64,000 bases of DNA from Roseovarius amoyensis (GCF_003260265.1 NZ_QITQ01000008.1:81141-145140), one strand, 5' to 3'. Positions 7,889 to 17,559 are shown, numbered from the stretch's first letter. Translations and numbers: made by a program. Notes: generated from the sequence alone by a model not told the origin.

Positions 7889-8625
7889 TGGATATTTCCG
7901 GCATCGGCATTTTCGCGGCCTTCCTTGCGGGTGCCATTTCGTTCCTGTCGCCTTGTGTACTGCCACTGGTGCCCGGCTACGTTTCGTACATTGCGGGGCA
8001 GCCGGACCTGCGTACGACGCGGTCGGTTGGTCTGCGGGCACGTGCCGGGGCGCTCGGATTGAGTGCCTGCTTCGTGCTGGGCTTTTCGACGGTCTTCGTC
8101 GCCCTCGGGGCCGGGGCCAGCGCGCTCGGGTCGCTGCTGCTGACATGGCGCACTGAGCTGAATTATTTCGGTGGCGGGATCATCATTCTGTTCGGACTGT
8201 TCATGGTGGGTATCTTTCGTCTGGATGCGTTCTCGCGCGATACCCGTTTCAATCTCGACATTCCCGGCGGTCGCCCGTTTGGGGCCTACTTGCTGGGACT
8301 GGCCTTCGCCTTTGGCTGGACACCTTGCATCGGACCGATCCTCGGCGCGATCCTGACACTCAGTTCGACCTCCGGCGGCATGTCGGACGGCATCTGGCTG
8401 CTGTCGATCTATTCCGCTGGTCTGGGGGTGCCTTTCCTGCTGGCTGCGCTGTTCACCGACGCCATCGCCGCGCGGGTAAGGCAGATCGGCAAGGCCGGTC
8501 GCTGGCTCTACAAGGGCGCGGGTGTTGCCATGATCATCATGGGAGTTGCCATCATGACCGGGCAACTGTCACGGTTTGCATATTGGCTGCTGGGGACGTT
8601 TCCCTTTCTCGCGACAATCGGCTGA
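7885..8625 (+). CDS. ccdA: CcdA, transmembrane thiol reductant carrier
   Basis: A 246-residue inner-membrane protein with six membrane segments. CcdA passes electrons from cytoplasmic thioredoxin to periplasmic thioredoxin-fold proteins. The two redox cysteines sit in the expected pseudo-symmetric places: LSPCVLPLVPGYVSY in helix 1 and WTPCIGPILGAIL in helix 4. The natural clients here are the DsbE-like and TlpA proteins upstream and possibly SCO. It overlaps the preceding gene by 4 bases and is the last gene of the plus-strand cluster, facing a convergent gene. Confidence 0.93.
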   Translation: MMDISGIGIFAAFLAGAISFLSPCVLPLVPGYVSYIAGQPDLRTTRSVGLRARAGALGLSACFVLGFSTVFVALGAGASALGSLLLTWRTELNYFGGGIIILFGLFMVGIFRLDAFSRDTRFNLDIPGGRPFGAYLLGLAFAFGWTPCIGPILGAILTLSSTSGGMSDGIWLLSIYSAGLGVPFLLAALFTDAIAARVRQIGKAGRWLYKGAGVAMIIMGVAIMTGQLSRFAYWLLGTFPFLATIG

Positions 8626-8700
8626 CGAACTTCGAACCAGCTCTTGGCGCGATGGCTGGTAAGTGGGGATCATCTCCACCAGTCAAAAAGGTCGTACACG

Positions 8701-8723
8701 CCGCGCCTCTGTAGAGGTCGCGG
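8701..8723. terminator. Hairpin between convergent genes
   Basis: An inverted repeat (CCGCGCCTC, loop TGTA, GAGGTCGCGG, one bulge) lies between the end of ccdA and the end of the glutaredoxin-MauE gene. It could stop transcription from both sides. There is no clear T-run, so a factor-independent terminator is not certain. Confidence 0.35.
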
Positions 8724-8728
8724 GGCCG

Positions 8729-9493
8729 TCAACCGATCAGGTAGACCCGGATCGGCATCCAGATACCCATGACCATCATCATCAGGTTCTCGGTGAGCGA
8801 GACGAACCCTAGTGGCACGTTGCTGTCTCCCCCGACGCAGGCGCATTTCAACTCGCGCCTTTCGATGTACACGGCCTTGAAGACCGAAACCGCGCCGACG
8901 GTGCCGATGAACAAGGCCACGGGTGCCGACAGCCAGGTGAGCGCCCCGGCGACCATGAGGATACCGGCGAAGGCCTCTCCGAAGGGATAGAGATAGCCGT
9001 AGCGCACCCAGCGGCGCGCCAGCAGGTCGTAATTCAGGAACATGGTCGAAAAGCTCTCGACATCCTGAAGCTTCTGCACTGCAAGCAAGCACATCGAGAT
9101 CGAGACGAACCATTCCAGCGCGCGCAGGCTGAGGATGGTTCCAAAGCTGTACCATGACAGGCCGAGCGCCATCAGAAACGCGACGGCAAAGATCGCGATC
9201 ACCGGCCGATAGGAGGTGTCCGAGCGCTCACTTTCCGGCGCGTCGAGGCCGAAATGGACCCGCAGATCGTCGTAGCCGCCAATCCGCTTGTCGCCGATCC
9301 AGGTCTGCGGCGTGGTCTCGACCCCGTGCTTTTCCATGAAGGCATCGGTTTCCTCACGTGTCGTCAGGTGATGATCCTCGACCTCGTACCCTTCCCGTTC
9401 GAGCAGGTCTTTGGACTTGAGACCATAAGGGCAAAGATGATCCTGCATGACCATCCGGTAGAGTTGGGCTGATTTCGATGCGTCTTTCGGCAT
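8729..9493 (-). CDS. Glutaredoxin-MauE fusion membrane protein
   Basis: A 254-residue protein with two parts. Residues about 10-90 form a glutaredoxin-like domain with redox motif CPYG (DHLCPYGLKSKDLLE) and the cis-Pro region VETTPQTWIGDKRIGGYDDL. Residues about 105-254 are a MauE/DoxX-type domain with four membrane helices and a CACVGG motif near the C-terminus. MauE proteins help mature disulfide-containing periplasmic proteins. The fusion could pass thiol electrons across the membrane. The ATG at 9493 has GGAGGAA upstream. It lies 22 bases downstream of the DUF305 gene on the same strand. Confidence 0.85.
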   Translation of the reverse strand: MPKDASKSAQLYRMVMQDHLCPYGLKSKDLLEREGYEVEDHHLTTREETDAFMEKHGVETTPQTWIGDKRIGGYDDLRVHFGLDAPESERSDTSYRPVIAIFAVAFLMALGLSWYSFGTILSLRALEWFVSISMCLLAVQKLQDVESFSTMFLNYDLLARRWVRYGYLYPFGEAFAGILMVAGALTWLSAPVALFIGTVGAVSVFKAVYIERRELKCACVGGDSNVPLGFVSLTENLMMMVMGIWMPIRVYLIG

Positions 9494-9515
9494 GGTGTTT
9501 CCTCCAGTTTCTGGT

Positions 9516-10388
9516 TCAGGCACCGCAACCGTAATATCCGCGATACCCTGCACGCAGACCGGACCCAAGTTCGAGAACGAGATCGGCGTCCTGCATTTCG
9601 CCACTATTTGCGTCCAATGTGCCGGTTCCGCTCGGCGCGCTCAACGCCACTGTCATGCCTTCCGTGCCCCAAGTGCTTCCGGCGTCGCCAGCCTCCAGCC
9701 GCACCAGATCGCCGCTGATCTTGGCGAGAGCTACACTCCCACCGTCGATGCGGCCCACCGCAAGCGCAGGCCTGCTTGTGGTGGTGTAGGTGAACGTGCA
9801 CGCCGCGCCGCCGGGAAACATCTGCGCAATGTCCTCCGTAGTAAGAAATTCGAGGTCGAGAATGGCGACTTCCGGGGTTGATAGCGCCTCGTCAAGGCTC
9901 ATGATCTGCGTCGGTCCGCTTTCTGACTGTGCCGGACTGTCACCGTTGGCGTCGATATCGTTCACCAGATAACGCATCTCGGCGATTTCCTTGTCCTGCG
10001 CATAGATGATCTCATCCGCCAGCTTGCGCACGCGCGGGTCCGAGATATCGGCGCGGCTGGAGGTCATGATCGCGATCGAGTGGTGCGGGATCATTGCCCG
10101 CATGTAGCTGGTGTCGCCCACCGTCACTTGGCTGCGGACCAGCCAAAGCGAGGCGGCAAAGACCACAGCGGCACCGATGAAGATGGCTGCGTTAGCCGTC
10201 TTGCTGGAATACATCGACAGCATGAAGCCCAGCATGATGATCGCCATGGTGGCACCCATCAGGAGAGCCATGTAGGCCCGCGTTTCCGACCAGAACACAT
10301 GCGTCCAGAGGTAGGTATTGAGATACATCAGACCGAACATGACGACGGTAGATGTGGCGATCATCGCGAAAAAGCGGCCATATGACAT
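9516..10388 (-). CDS. DUF305 protein with membrane anchor
   Basis: A 290-residue protein. Three hydrophobic segments cover about residues 1-85, followed by a DUF305 domain with its hallmark MIPHHSIAIMTSSRADISD and the paired helix DKEIAEMRYLV. The last third (about residues 165-290) is a separate domain of unknown type with few recognisable features and ends in YYGCGA. DUF305 proteins are common in copper islands and are thought to bind metal through the paired His, but their role is not settled. GAGAGGAC precedes the ATG. Confidence 0.85.
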   Translation of the reverse strand: MSYGRFFAMIATSTVVMFGLMYLNTYLWTHVFWSETRAYMALLMGATMAIIMLGFMLSMYSSKTANAAIFIGAAVVFAASLWLVRSQVTVGDTSYMRAMIPHHSIAIMTSSRADISDPRVRKLADEIIYAQDKEIAEMRYLVNDIDANGDSPAQSESGPTQIMSLDEALSTPEVAILDLEFLTTEDIAQMFPGGAACTFTYTTTSRPALAVGRIDGGSVALAKISGDLVRLEAGDAGSTWGTEGMTVALSAPSGTGTLDANSGEMQDADLVLELGSGLRAGYRGYYGCGA

Positions 10389-10425
10389 GAAGTTGTCCTC
10401 TCTCGAAATCGTGAAGTCTAGAGGT

Positions 10426-10454
10426 GGAACAACTTTCCCGCGCTGGAATGTTCC
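10426..10454. promoter_or_regulatory. Nested inverted repeat upstream of the DUF305 gene
   Basis: GGAACA and TGTTCC form the outer arms, and TTTCC / GGAA an inner pair. The dyad is 38 bases upstream of the DUF305 start codon. It does not show the TTGACC plus 19-base pattern of the CueR promoters, so if it is an operator it may bind another regulator. Confidence 0.3.
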
Positions 10455-10520
10455 GAAATAGCTGCAGCCAGTCGCACCTTATGGGTGGCGCGGCCCGCTG
10501 GGGGACAGATCGAAGCCCGC

Positions 10521-10940
10521 TTAATCCGCTGCCCTTGCGGTCCGGGTCTTACCCTCTTCCATCGCCAGATCTGCGAGAATCGGGCAATCAGGCCTGTGAT
10601 CGCCAGCGCAGGCATCGACAAGGTGCGACAACGTCGCGCGCATCTCGGTCAGTTCTGCGATTTTCCGGTCGATCCGGTCGAGGTGTTCCTCGGCGATCTG
10701 CTTGACCTCCGCGCTGGCGCGGTCGGTATCGGCATAGAGTTTCAGCAGGCTCCGGCAGTCCTCGATGGTGAAGCCAAGCGCACGCGCTCGCCCAAGAAAC
10801 GCCAGCTTGTGGACGTCGCTCTGCCGAAAGCTGCGATAACCGTTCGCGCTGCGCAGCGGCTCGACCAGCCCGATGTCCTCGTAGTAGCGGATGGTCTTCG
10901 CAGGAAGGCCGGACAGGTCGGCCACGTCTCCGATATTCAT
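10521..10940 (-). CDS. cueR: CueR, MerR-family copper regulator
   Basis: A 139-residue transcription activator. The N-terminal winged helix (MNIGDVADLSGLPAKTIRYY) binds DNA, a long coiled-coil helix (about residues 80-110) makes the dimer, and the C-terminal loop carries the two Cu(I) ligands in ACAGDHRPDCPI (Cys about 112 and 120). This spacing is that of CueR rather than MerR or ZntR. It follows copA by 18 bases on the same strand and shares its promoter, giving autoregulation. Five promoters of the matching architecture occur in this window. Confidence 0.93.
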   Translation of the reverse strand: MNIGDVADLSGLPAKTIRYYEDIGLVEPLRSANGYRSFRQSDVHKLAFLGRARALGFTIEDCRSLLKLYADTDRASAEVKQIAEEHLDRIDRKIAELTEMRATLSHLVDACAGDHRPDCPILADLAMEEGKTRTARAAD

Positions 10941-10958
10941 GATCGTTTTCTCCTTGTT

Positions 10959-13466
10959 TCATTCTGCCGGGAGGGGGGACATGCGGGGGGCAGTCGCGGC
11001 CTTCGCCGCGTCGTCCATCGCCGGGCGGACACGGCGCAGGCGCAGCGCGTTCGTCAGTACGAAGACCGAGCTGAGCGCCATTGCCCCAGCCGCCAGCACC
11101 GGCGACAGCAGCAGGCCCGACACCGGGTAGAGCAGCCCCGCCGCCACCGGAATGAGGGCTACGTTATAGCCGAAGGCCCAGAACAGGTTCTGGCGGATGT
11201 TGCGCATCGTACGCCGCGACACTTCCAGCGCGTTGACCACGCCGCGCAAATCGCCCGACATCAGCACCACGTCGGCCGATTCGATGGCGACGTCGGTGCC
11301 GGTGCCGATGGCGATGCCCACGTCCGCATGGGCAAGCGCGGGCGCATCGTTGATGCCGTCGCCGACAAAGGCGATTTGCTGGCCCGTGCCGCGCAGATCG
11401 TCCAATGCCGCGACCTTGCCATCCGGCAGCACACCCGCGATCACATGGTCGATGCCGGTCTCGCGCGCGATGGCTTCTGCCGTCTCGCGCTTGTCGCCGG
11501 TGATCATGGTGACTTTCAGGCCAAGATCGTGCAGCGCCCGGATGGCGGCCGCGCTGGATGGCTTCACCGGATCTGCCACGGCGATGACGGCGGCAACGCG
11601 TCCGTCGATGGCGGCGTAAAGCGCGGTGCGGCCCCGCTCGGCCAGGCGGCGCTCTTCGTCGACCAACGCGCCGATGTCCAGCCTTTCGCGAGCCATCAAA
11701 CGGTCGGCGCCCACCAGTACGTCCCGGCCCGCGACTTCTGCCCGGACACCGTGGCCAGTGATGGACTTGAATTTCTGCGCGTCGTGCCGGGCAACGCCCT
11801 CGGCCTTCGCCGCCCGCAGGATGGCCTCGGCGATGGGATGTTCCGACCGCGCCTCGACCGCCGCGACCAGAGCCAGCACCTCGGCCCGTTCAAAGCCGTC
11901 GGCCAGCACCAGATCGGTCAGTTCGGGGCGTCCTTCGGTCACCGTGCCGGTCTTGTCCAGCGCGACCACATCGACGGTCGAAAGCTGTTGCAGGGCGTCG
12001 CCCTTGCGGAACAGCACACCCATTTCGGCGGCACGGCCGGTGCCGACCATGATCGACGTCGGTGTGGCCAGCCCCATCGCGCAGGGGCAGGCGATGATCA
12101 ACACCGATACTCCGGCGACCAGCGCAAAGGACAAGGCGGGCGACGGTCCGACCAGCAGCCAGATCATCACCGTCAGCAGCGCCAGCGCCATGACAGCGGG
12201 CACAAACCACAGGGTGATCCGATCCACCAGACCCTGGATCGGCAACTTGGCACCCTGCGCCTCTTCGACCATACGGATGATTTGCGCCAGCGTCGTATCC
12301 GCTCCCACGCGTGTCGCACGGAACTGGAAGGCACCGGAACCGTTGACGGTCCCGCCGGTGACGGGATCGCCCAACGACTTGGCCACAGGCACCGGCTCGC
12401 CGGTGATCATGCTCTCATCGACGCGGGCGCTGCCTTCGGTCACTTCACCGTCCACGGCAATCCGCTCTCCGGGGCGCACGAGCAGGATGTCGCCCGCGGC
12501 GATGCGCTCGATGGCCACGTCCTCAGGCTCTCCGTCCACCAGCACGCGGGCGGTCTTGGCCTGAAGGCCCAGCAGCTTCTGGATCGCTGCGCCGGTGCGG
12601 CCCTTGGCGCGCGCCTCCAGCCACCGGCCCAGCAGGATTAGCACGACGATGACTGCCGCCGCCTCGAAATAGACGGCACGCGACCCTTCGGGCAGCAGCG
12701 CGGGCGCGAATAGCGCCACGAGAGAATAGAGATAGGCGGCAGAAGTGCCGACCGCGACAAGGCTGTTCATGTCCGGCGCACGCTTGAGCAGGGCTGGAAA
12801 CCCGCGCGTGTAGAAGCTGCGCCCCGGCCAGAGCAGAACCACCGTGGTCAGGACGAACTGGATCAGCCAGCTTGCCCGATGGCCGATCGTGTCGCCGATC
12901 AGACCATGCATGCCGGGGATCAGGTGCGCGCCCATTTCCAGCAGAAACACAGGCAGGGCGAGGGCCGCCGCCAGCGCGGTCCTGCGAGCCAGCGTCCGCG
13001 CCTCTTCATCCTTGCGGGCACTCGTGTCTTCCGGCGCGCTGTCCGGCGGCAAGGTCGCGGGATAGCCTGCGTCACCCGCCGCCTTCAGCAGGTCCGCAAC
13101 CGCAACCGAGCCTTCGAGATACGTTACCGTCGCAGTTTCCGATGCCAGATTGACGTTCACGTCCAGCACGCCCGGCACCGCCGCCAGCGCCTTGTCCACC
13201 CGCCCAACGCAGGACGCACAAGACATGGAGGCCACGTTCAGGCGAGTGCTCTGCTTACGGGCCGGATAGCCAATCTCTTCCAGCTTCTCGACGATGTCCG
13301 AGATGCGCTCCGGCCCGTCGATCTGCGCCTGGGCCGTCTCGCTGGCGAGGTTGACGCGAACGTCGCTGACACCCGGCAGGCCGGAAAGCCCACGCTGCAC
13401 CCGCCCGACGCAAGAGGCGCAGGACATGTTTTGAAGGGAAATTCGGACGTTGTGCGGACCGGACAT
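10959..13466 (-). CDS. copA: CopA, Cu(I)-exporting P1B-type ATPase
   Basis: An 835-residue inner-membrane pump that removes cytoplasmic Cu(I). Two N-terminal HMA domains each carry [10 protein letters not shown]. Eight membrane segments follow, with the transport motif CPCAM. The catalytic core has DKTGTVTEG, the SEHPIAEAI motif of P1B pumps and GDGINDAP. The ATG at 13466 is used, with AGGAGAT just upstream. A GTG at 13496 is in frame but overlaps the -10 element of the CueR-type promoter, so it cannot be on that transcript. It is co-transcribed with cueR. Confidence 0.96.
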   Translation of the reverse strand: MSGPHNVRISLQNMSCASCVGRVQRGLSGLPGVSDVRVNLASETAQAQIDGPERISDIVEKLEEIGYPARKQSTRLNVASMSCASCVGRVDKALAAVPGVLDVNVNLASETATVTYLEGSVAVADLLKAAGDAGYPATLPPDSAPEDTSARKDEEARTLARRTALAAALALPVFLLEMGAHLIPGMHGLIGDTIGHRASWLIQFVLTTVVLLWPGRSFYTRGFPALLKRAPDMNSLVAVGTSAAYLYSLVALFAPALLPEGSRAVYFEAAAVIVVLILLGRWLEARAKGRTGAAIQKLLGLQAKTARVLVDGEPEDVAIERIAAGDILLVRPGERIAVDGEVTEGSARVDESMITGEPVPVAKSLGDPVTGGTVNGSGAFQFRATRVGADTTLAQIIRMVEEAQGAKLPIQGLVDRITLWFVPAVMALALLTVMIWLLVGPSPALSFALVAGVSVLIIACPCAMGLATPTSIMVGTGRAAEMGVLFRKGDALQQLSTVDVVALDKTGTVTEGRPELTDLVLADGFERAEVLALVAAVEARSEHPIAEAILRAAKAEGVARHDAQKFKSITGHGVRAEVAGRDVLVGADRLMARERLDIGALVDEERRLAERGRTALYAAIDGRVAAVIAVADPVKPSSAAAIRALHDLGLKVTMITGDKRETAEAIARETGIDHVIAGVLPDGKVAALDDLRGTGQQIAFVGDGINDAPALAHADVGIAIGTGTDVAIESADVVLMSGDLRGVVNALEVSRRTMRNIRQNLFWAFGYNVALIPVAAGLLYPVSGLLLSPVLAAGAMALSSVFVLTNALRLRRVRPAMDDAAKAATAPRMSPLPAE

Positions 13467-13493
13467 GGAAATCTCCTGATTCTGATCCTCCCT

Positions 13494-13524
13494 CACATAA
13501 GGGTTCCATTCACTGGAAGGTCAA
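13494..13524 (-). promoter_or_regulatory. CueR-type promoter for copA-cueR
   Basis: Read on the minus strand, the -35 TTGACC (13524-13519) and the -10 TATGTG (13499-13494) are 19 bases apart. The spacer begins TTCCAGTGAATGGAA, a CueR-like dyad. It points into copA, and a second promoter of the same type points the other way 28 bases on. Confidence 0.85.
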
Positions 13525-13552
13525 CAGGTGCATCGAGGAATTTTTTCGGGCA

Positions 13553-13583
13553 TTGACCTTCCCATAGGGGAACGCCCTAGATA
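13553..13583 (+). promoter_or_regulatory. CueR-type promoter for copZ
   Basis: The -35 TTGACC (13553-13558) and -10 TAGATA (13578-13583) are separated by 19 bases holding TTCCCATAGGGGAA. It is divergent from the copA promoter and sits 23 bases before the copZ start, leaving room for the AAGGAG ribosome site at 13595-13600. Confidence 0.85.
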
Positions 13584-13606
13584 GCAGCAGCAAGAAGGAG
13601 ATCGTG

Positions 13607-13807
13607 ATGATCAGGTTCAGCGTGCCGGACATGAACTGCGGACATTGCACCGCGTCGATAGAGAAGGCCATTGTGACGATAGACCCACACGCGACTGTCA
13701 CCTGTGACCTGACTGCGCGTTCCGTCGAGGTAGATAGCGCATTGGATGAAAGCGCTCTGAAGGCAGCGATTCACGATGCGGGCTACGGATCGCAAAGACT
13801 GAGTTAG
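13607..13807 (+). CDS. copZ: CopZ-like copper chaperone (HMA domain)
   Basis: A 66-residue single HMA-domain protein that carries Cu(I) in the cytoplasm, typically to CopA or CueR. The metal motif is MNCGHC near residue 9 in VPDMNCGHCTASIEK. The fold ends with AAIHDAGYGSQ. The ATG is 6 bases after AAGGAG; a GTG one codon earlier is also possible. It has its own CueR-type promoter, divergent from copA. Confidence 0.92.
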   Translation: MIRFSVPDMNCGHCTASIEKAIVTIDPHATVTCDLTARSVEVDSALDESALKAAIHDAGYGSQRLS

Positions 13808-14005
13808 TCCCGGCACTTCCAGTCATTACTGAAGTACTCACTACCATTTTCGCGTCTTCTGTCTGACTGGTGAACGTTGCTATGTATCTATTGCGCAACA
13901 GTTTTGAGCGCTCGCAGCGAGAATTCGCCTGCCTCGCTAGATTGTGCCAAACCTTCCCGCGCTGTAAGCGTTGACTAATTTGTCAAAACGTCCAAGTTGC
14001 CGTTT

Positions 14006-14428
14006 ATGAGAATGCGTGTCGCCACTTCGGTATGGGTGAAATTCCTCACTTGCTTCGCTTTTGCGTTGGCATTGGTTCTGTCTCCACCTTCTGCGGCACA
14101 CGCGGCCTCGGGAATGCATGATGGTCAGCATTCTGGATCGATCAGCTCCCTTCTCAGCGAACCGACAGTTGGTCAGGGAACTGATATCCACGCCGACCAC
14201 ATGAAACACCCGGCGACAGTTGACGTGGATGACATATCCTCCGACATGGGTGAAACAGAGCATCAATCAACTCAGTGTTGTAACGGAATATGCATTTCTG
14301 TCGTCATTCCAGACGCAGACTTGGTATTCCCGGATCCTATTGCTGCGAAAGAATATATGATCCTGAGCGGTCAGACGCATTCCGTCGAAACATCAGGGTT
14401 TCTGCGGCCCCCTCGATTCCTGATCTGA
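14006..14428 (+). CDS. Exported His/Cys-containing protein of unknown function
   Basis: A 140-residue protein with a signal peptide (to about residue 34, ending SAAHA). A His- and Met-containing mature part follows (GMHDGQHSGSISS, HADHMKHPA). A Cys motif QCCNGICISVVIP comes next, and the C-terminus is GFLRPPRFLI. It shares the plan signal / Cys cluster / Pro-Pro-basic tail with the proteins at 1707-2060 and 27180-27509. Position ahead of a TolC / multicopper oxidase operon suggests metal sensing or binding. A TTG three codons upstream is an alternative start. Confidence 0.6.
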   Translation: MRMRVATSVWVKFLTCFAFALALVLSPPSAAHAASGMHDGQHSGSISSLLSEPTVGQGTDIHADHMKHPATVDVDDISSDMGETEHQSTQCCNGICISVVIPDADLVFPDPIAAKEYMILSGQTHSVETSGFLRPPRFLI

Positions 14429-14501
14429 AACGGCGCCCAATCCGGGTGTGAGCCTTGCGCAGACTCTGCGTGAGACATCGTTCATCAATCAGGATACCTT
14501 C

Positions 14502-14723
14502 ATGAAAATTCATCTACTTATGGGGGCTTCGGCCCTCGGGCTTGGCGCATGCGCCTATGAGCCTACCCCTTTGCCCTCCGTTGCGACACAACAGGCTGTC
14601 GTCAACGCGACCGTTTCGTCTCCGATCAGCTATCAAGATCCATTGGCTGGCTACACCTATCGTGGTCCGACCGGCCCCCGTGATTGGCGTTCCGTCAATC
14701 AAGAGCAGACGGAGGGCAACTGA
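14502..14723 (+). CDS. Small lipoprotein
   Basis: A 73-residue protein with a lipoprotein signal (MKIHLLMGASALGLGAC; lipobox LGAC, Cys 17) and a short polar mature part ending WRSVNQEQTEGN. No known family. It overlaps the start of the TolC-like gene by one base (TGATG), so the two are co-translated and the lipoprotein may accompany the outer-membrane channel. AGGA lies 8 bases before the ATG. Confidence 0.65.
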   Translation: MKIHLLMGASALGLGACAYEPTPLPSVATQQAVVNATVSSPISYQDPLAGYTYRGPTGPRDWRSVNQEQTEGN

Positions 14724-16189
14724 TGCGGGTATCTAAGATTCCGCTGGTTCTTGGCTTTCCCCTAATTTTGGGTGCCTGCGCTACCGCTGTACCGGGTATC
14801 TACACGGAACCGAAAGCCGGCTTCGCCAACATTTCCAGTCAGGTCACACCGGCCATCGGCAAACGGACGGCCTTCGCCGAAACCCAGGCCGAAAACGAAG
14901 CTCTCAAGAAACAGGTGCACAGCATGGTGCATCAGAAGACGATCTCGGCCGATACGGCGGTTCAGGTTGCGTTGCTGAACAATAAGGGTCTGCAAGCGTC
15001 TTACGCCAATGTTGGCCTCTCGGCCGCTGAGGCCTGGCAGCAATCGACGCCGGAAAACCCGATCGTCTCAATTGGCGTCTTGGGAATCGGTGCGCCTGAG
15101 CTCGGTGCCTACAGGGCGATCGAAGGGCTGATCCGGTCGAACGTCCTCGATGCCACCACGCGCAAACAGCGCATGGCCATTGCTGATGCAAGCTTCCGGC
15201 AGGCTCAGCTCAATGCCGTGAACGACACACTTGCACTGGCCAATCAGACGCGAAAGGCATGGGTCGATGCAGTCGCCGCCTTCGAGGCAGTGAGCTATCT
15301 GCGGCGCGCGAAAGCGACCTCTGACGCCGGCTCGGAACTGGCTATGCGGTTGGGCGAGACCGGCGCACTCAACAAAGCTGGGCAGGCCCGCGAACAGGCA
15401 TTCAATGCCGAACTGGCGGGGCAACTTGCACAGGCACGATTGAACGCCACTCGGTCCAAGGAGACTTTGACCAGGTTGATGGGCCTCTGGGGCACCGAAG
15501 TCGATTACTATGTGCCAGATGCTCTTCCTGCACTGCCGCGTTCTGTCGGCCGTGTGACCGACATCGAGGCCAAGGCGCTCCGAAACCGGGTGGATCTGCG
15601 TGTTGCCAAACTTGGCCTGGAAGCGCAGGCCAAGGCGTTTGGTCTGACCGACCAGACCCGCATTGTCAGCGATCTGGAGATCGTTGCGGGAGCCGAATTT
15701 GAGCGTGAAGTTGAAGGCAGTGGCGACATTGAAACCAAGACTTTGCCTCAGGTGGAAGTGGAGTTCGCGATCCCGATCTACGACACCGGCAAGGCCCGGA
15801 TGCGCAAGGCGGAATTGTCTTATCTTCAAGCGGCCAACGTGCTCGCAGAGAAGGCCGTGAACGTCCGGTCTGAAGCGCGCGGTGCTGAAGCCTCTTATCA
15901 TGCCGCATACAAAATCGCACGCCACTACCGCGACGTTCTGGTGCCGCTACGCACGACCGTCGAAGAAGAGGGTTTGCTGTCCTACAACGGCATGATCACC
16001 AACACTTTCGAGTTGCTGACTGATGTGCGCGAGAAACTTGGCGCATCCCTGGAAGCGGCAAATGCAAAACGCGAATTCTACATGGCACAGGCCGATCTGA
16101 CCGCCGCGATCTATGGCGGCGGCGAAGGCGGCGGTGGTGCTGGTGGAGAAGGCGCAACGCTTGCCGCCGGTGGCGGTGCAGGACACTGA
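14723..16189 (+). CDS. TolC-family outer-membrane factor (lipoprotein)
   Basis: A 488-residue outer-membrane channel subunit of the TolC/CusC type. A lipoprotein signal (LVLGFPLILGAC) is followed by the two long helical-hairpin repeats expected of this family, for example ALANQTRKAWVDAVAAFEAV and AEKAVNVRSEARGAEASYHA. The C-terminus is an unusual Gly/Ala-rich tail (GGGEGGGGAGGEG and more). GGAGGG precedes the ATG. It may serve the CusBA pump encoded at 22093-26675, which lacks an adjacent channel gene. Confidence 0.85.
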   Translation: MRVSKIPLVLGFPLILGACATAVPGIYTEPKAGFANISSQVTPAIGKRTAFAETQAENEALKKQVHSMVHQKTISADTAVQVALLNNKGLQASYANVGLSAAEAWQQSTPENPIVSIGVLGIGAPELGAYRAIEGLIRSNVLDATTRKQRMAIADASFRQAQLNAVNDTLALANQTRKAWVDAVAAFEAVSYLRRAKATSDAGSELAMRLGETGALNKAGQAREQAFNAELAGQLAQARLNATRSKETLTRLMGLWGTEVDYYVPDALPALPRSVGRVTDIEAKALRNRVDLRVAKLGLEAQAKAFGLTDQTRIVSDLEIVAGAEFEREVEGSGDIETKTLPQVEVEFAIPIYDTGKARMRKAELSYLQAANVLAEKAVNVRSEARGAEASYHAAYKIARHYRDVLVPLRTTVEEEGLLSYNGMITNTFELLTDVREKLGASLEAANAKREFYMAQADLTAAIYGGGEGGGGAGGEGATLAAGGGAGH

Positions 16190-16200
16190 AAGGAACTGAC

Positions 16201-17559
16201 ATGTTGAACAGACGTCAATTACTCGGAGCCGGCGCGGCAGGTGCAACGCTGGTCTCTTCAAAAGCCTGGGGTCAAACCCTGAACATGGGCCTCCCTGAAG
16301 CCGCGCAGATGGACAGTGCGGCAACGGCGATTACGGCGCGTCCGTCGTCGGGGCCGGACTACACACCTGTGGTCACGCTGAACGGGTGGACCCTTCCGCA
16401 CCGGATGAACAACGGGGTCAAGGAATTTCACCTCGTGGCCGAACCGGTAGAGCGCGAACTTGCAGACGGCATGATCGCGCATTTGTGGGGTTACAACGGC
16501 CAGTCCACCGGTCCAACGATCGAAGCAGTTGAAGGTGACCGGGTCCGCATCTACGTCACCAACAAGCTGCCGGAAGGCACCACGGTGCATTGGCACGGGC
16601 TCATCCTGCCCTCGGGCATGGATGGGGTCTCCGGGTTGAGTCATCCCAGCATCCCGCCAGGAAAAACGTTTGTCTACGAATTCGACTTGGTGAAGTCCGG
16701 CACGTTCATGTACCACCCCCATGGCGACGAAATGACCCAGATGGCGATGGGGATGATGGGCATGTTCGTGGTCCACCCCAAGGATCCCACGTTCATGCCG
16801 GTGGATCGCGATTTTCTGATCATGCTGAATGCCTTTGACATCGATCCCGGCACATACGTGCCCCGCATCATGACGATGACGGACTTCAATCTGTGGACAT
16901 GGAACAGTCGGATCTTCCCCGACATCGATCCGCTGGTCGTGAACAAGGGCGACAAGGTGCGAGTACGCGTCGGCAACCTCACGATGACAAACCACCCGAT
17001 CCACATGCACGGCTATGACTTCAAGGTCACCTGCACGGATGGTGGCTGGGTACCGCCAGAAGCGCAATGGCCGGAGGTCAGCATCGACATCCCCGTGGGC
17101 GCGATGCGCGCCTATGAGTTCGTCGCAGACCATCTGGGTGACTGGGCGATTCACTGCCACAAGTCGCACCACACGATGAATGCCATGGGTCACGATGTGC
17201 CGACGTTCATCGGGGTCAACAAGAAGCCGCTGACCCAGAAGATCCGTCAGTTCCAGCCGGAGTACATGCCCATGGGGATGTCCGGCATGGGGGACATGGC
17301 GAAAATGGAAATGCCGCTGCCTGACAACACGATCCCGATGATGACGGGTTGGGGGCCCTACGGCCCCATCGAGATGGGCGGCATGTTTTCGGTCGTAAAG
17401 GTGCGGGACGGCATCGACGCGGACGATTACTCCGATCCCGGCTGGTACGAAAATCCTCCGGGCGAGATGGCCTACGAATGGACCGGCGAATTGCCCGAGT
17501 TCGCCTCGAACAACAGTCCCAAGACCATTCTCACACCAAAACCAAACTCGAAGGGCTGA
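16201..17559 (+). CDS. Multicopper oxidase, CopA/PcoA-like
   Basis: A 452-residue periplasmic oxidase with a Tat signal (NRRQLLGAGAAGATLV). Copper-binding blocks are VHWHGLILPSGMDG, FMYHPHGDEMTQMAMG, TNHPIHMHGYDF and WAIHCHKSHHTMNAMGH. Met-rich stretches (PMGMSGMGDMAKMEM) near residue 360 could feed Cu(I) to the enzyme. It differs clearly from the oxidase at 2151-3590, so the island carries two non-identical enzymes. AAAGGA precedes the ATG by 7 bases, 11 bases after the TolC-like gene. Confidence 0.92.
   Translation: MLNRRQLLGAGAAGATLVSSKAWGQTLNMGLPEAAQMDSAATAITARPSSGPDYTPVVTLNGWTLPHRMNNGVKEFHLVAEPVERELADGMIAHLWGYNGQSTGPTIEAVEGDRVRIYVTNKLPEGTTVHWHGLILPSGMDGVSGLSHPSIPPGKTFVYEFDLVKSGTFMYHPHGDEMTQMAMGMMGMFVVHPKDPTFMPVDRDFLIMLNAFDIDPGTYVPRIMTMTDFNLWTWNSRIFPDIDPLVVNKGDKVRVRVGNLTMTNHPIHMHGYDFKVTCTDGGWVPPEAQWPEVSIDIPVGAMRAYEFVADHLGDWAIHCHKSHHTMNAMGHDVPTFIGVNKKPLTQKIRQFQPEYMPMGMSGMGDMAKMEMPLPDNTIPMMTGWGPYGPIEMGGMFSVVKVRDGIDADDYSDPGWYENPPGEMAYEWTGELPEFASNNSPKTILTPKPNSKG

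Noticed and set aside
10485..12641. Long plus-strand open frame of 718 codons opposite cueR-copA
   Set aside because: It is the complement of a highly conserved ATPase gene. High GC leaves antisense frames open, and its translation is rich in His, Arg and Gln without any domain.
13808..13860. CTTCCAG ... CTGAAG repeat after copZ
   Set aside because: It recalls the CueR dyad but has no usable -35 and -10 elements in either direction.
14278..14306. TGTAACG followed by CGTCAT inside the 14006-14428 gene
   Set aside because: It resembles the ECF boxes, but the spacer is 16 instead of 15 bases and it lies within a coding sequence; probably chance.
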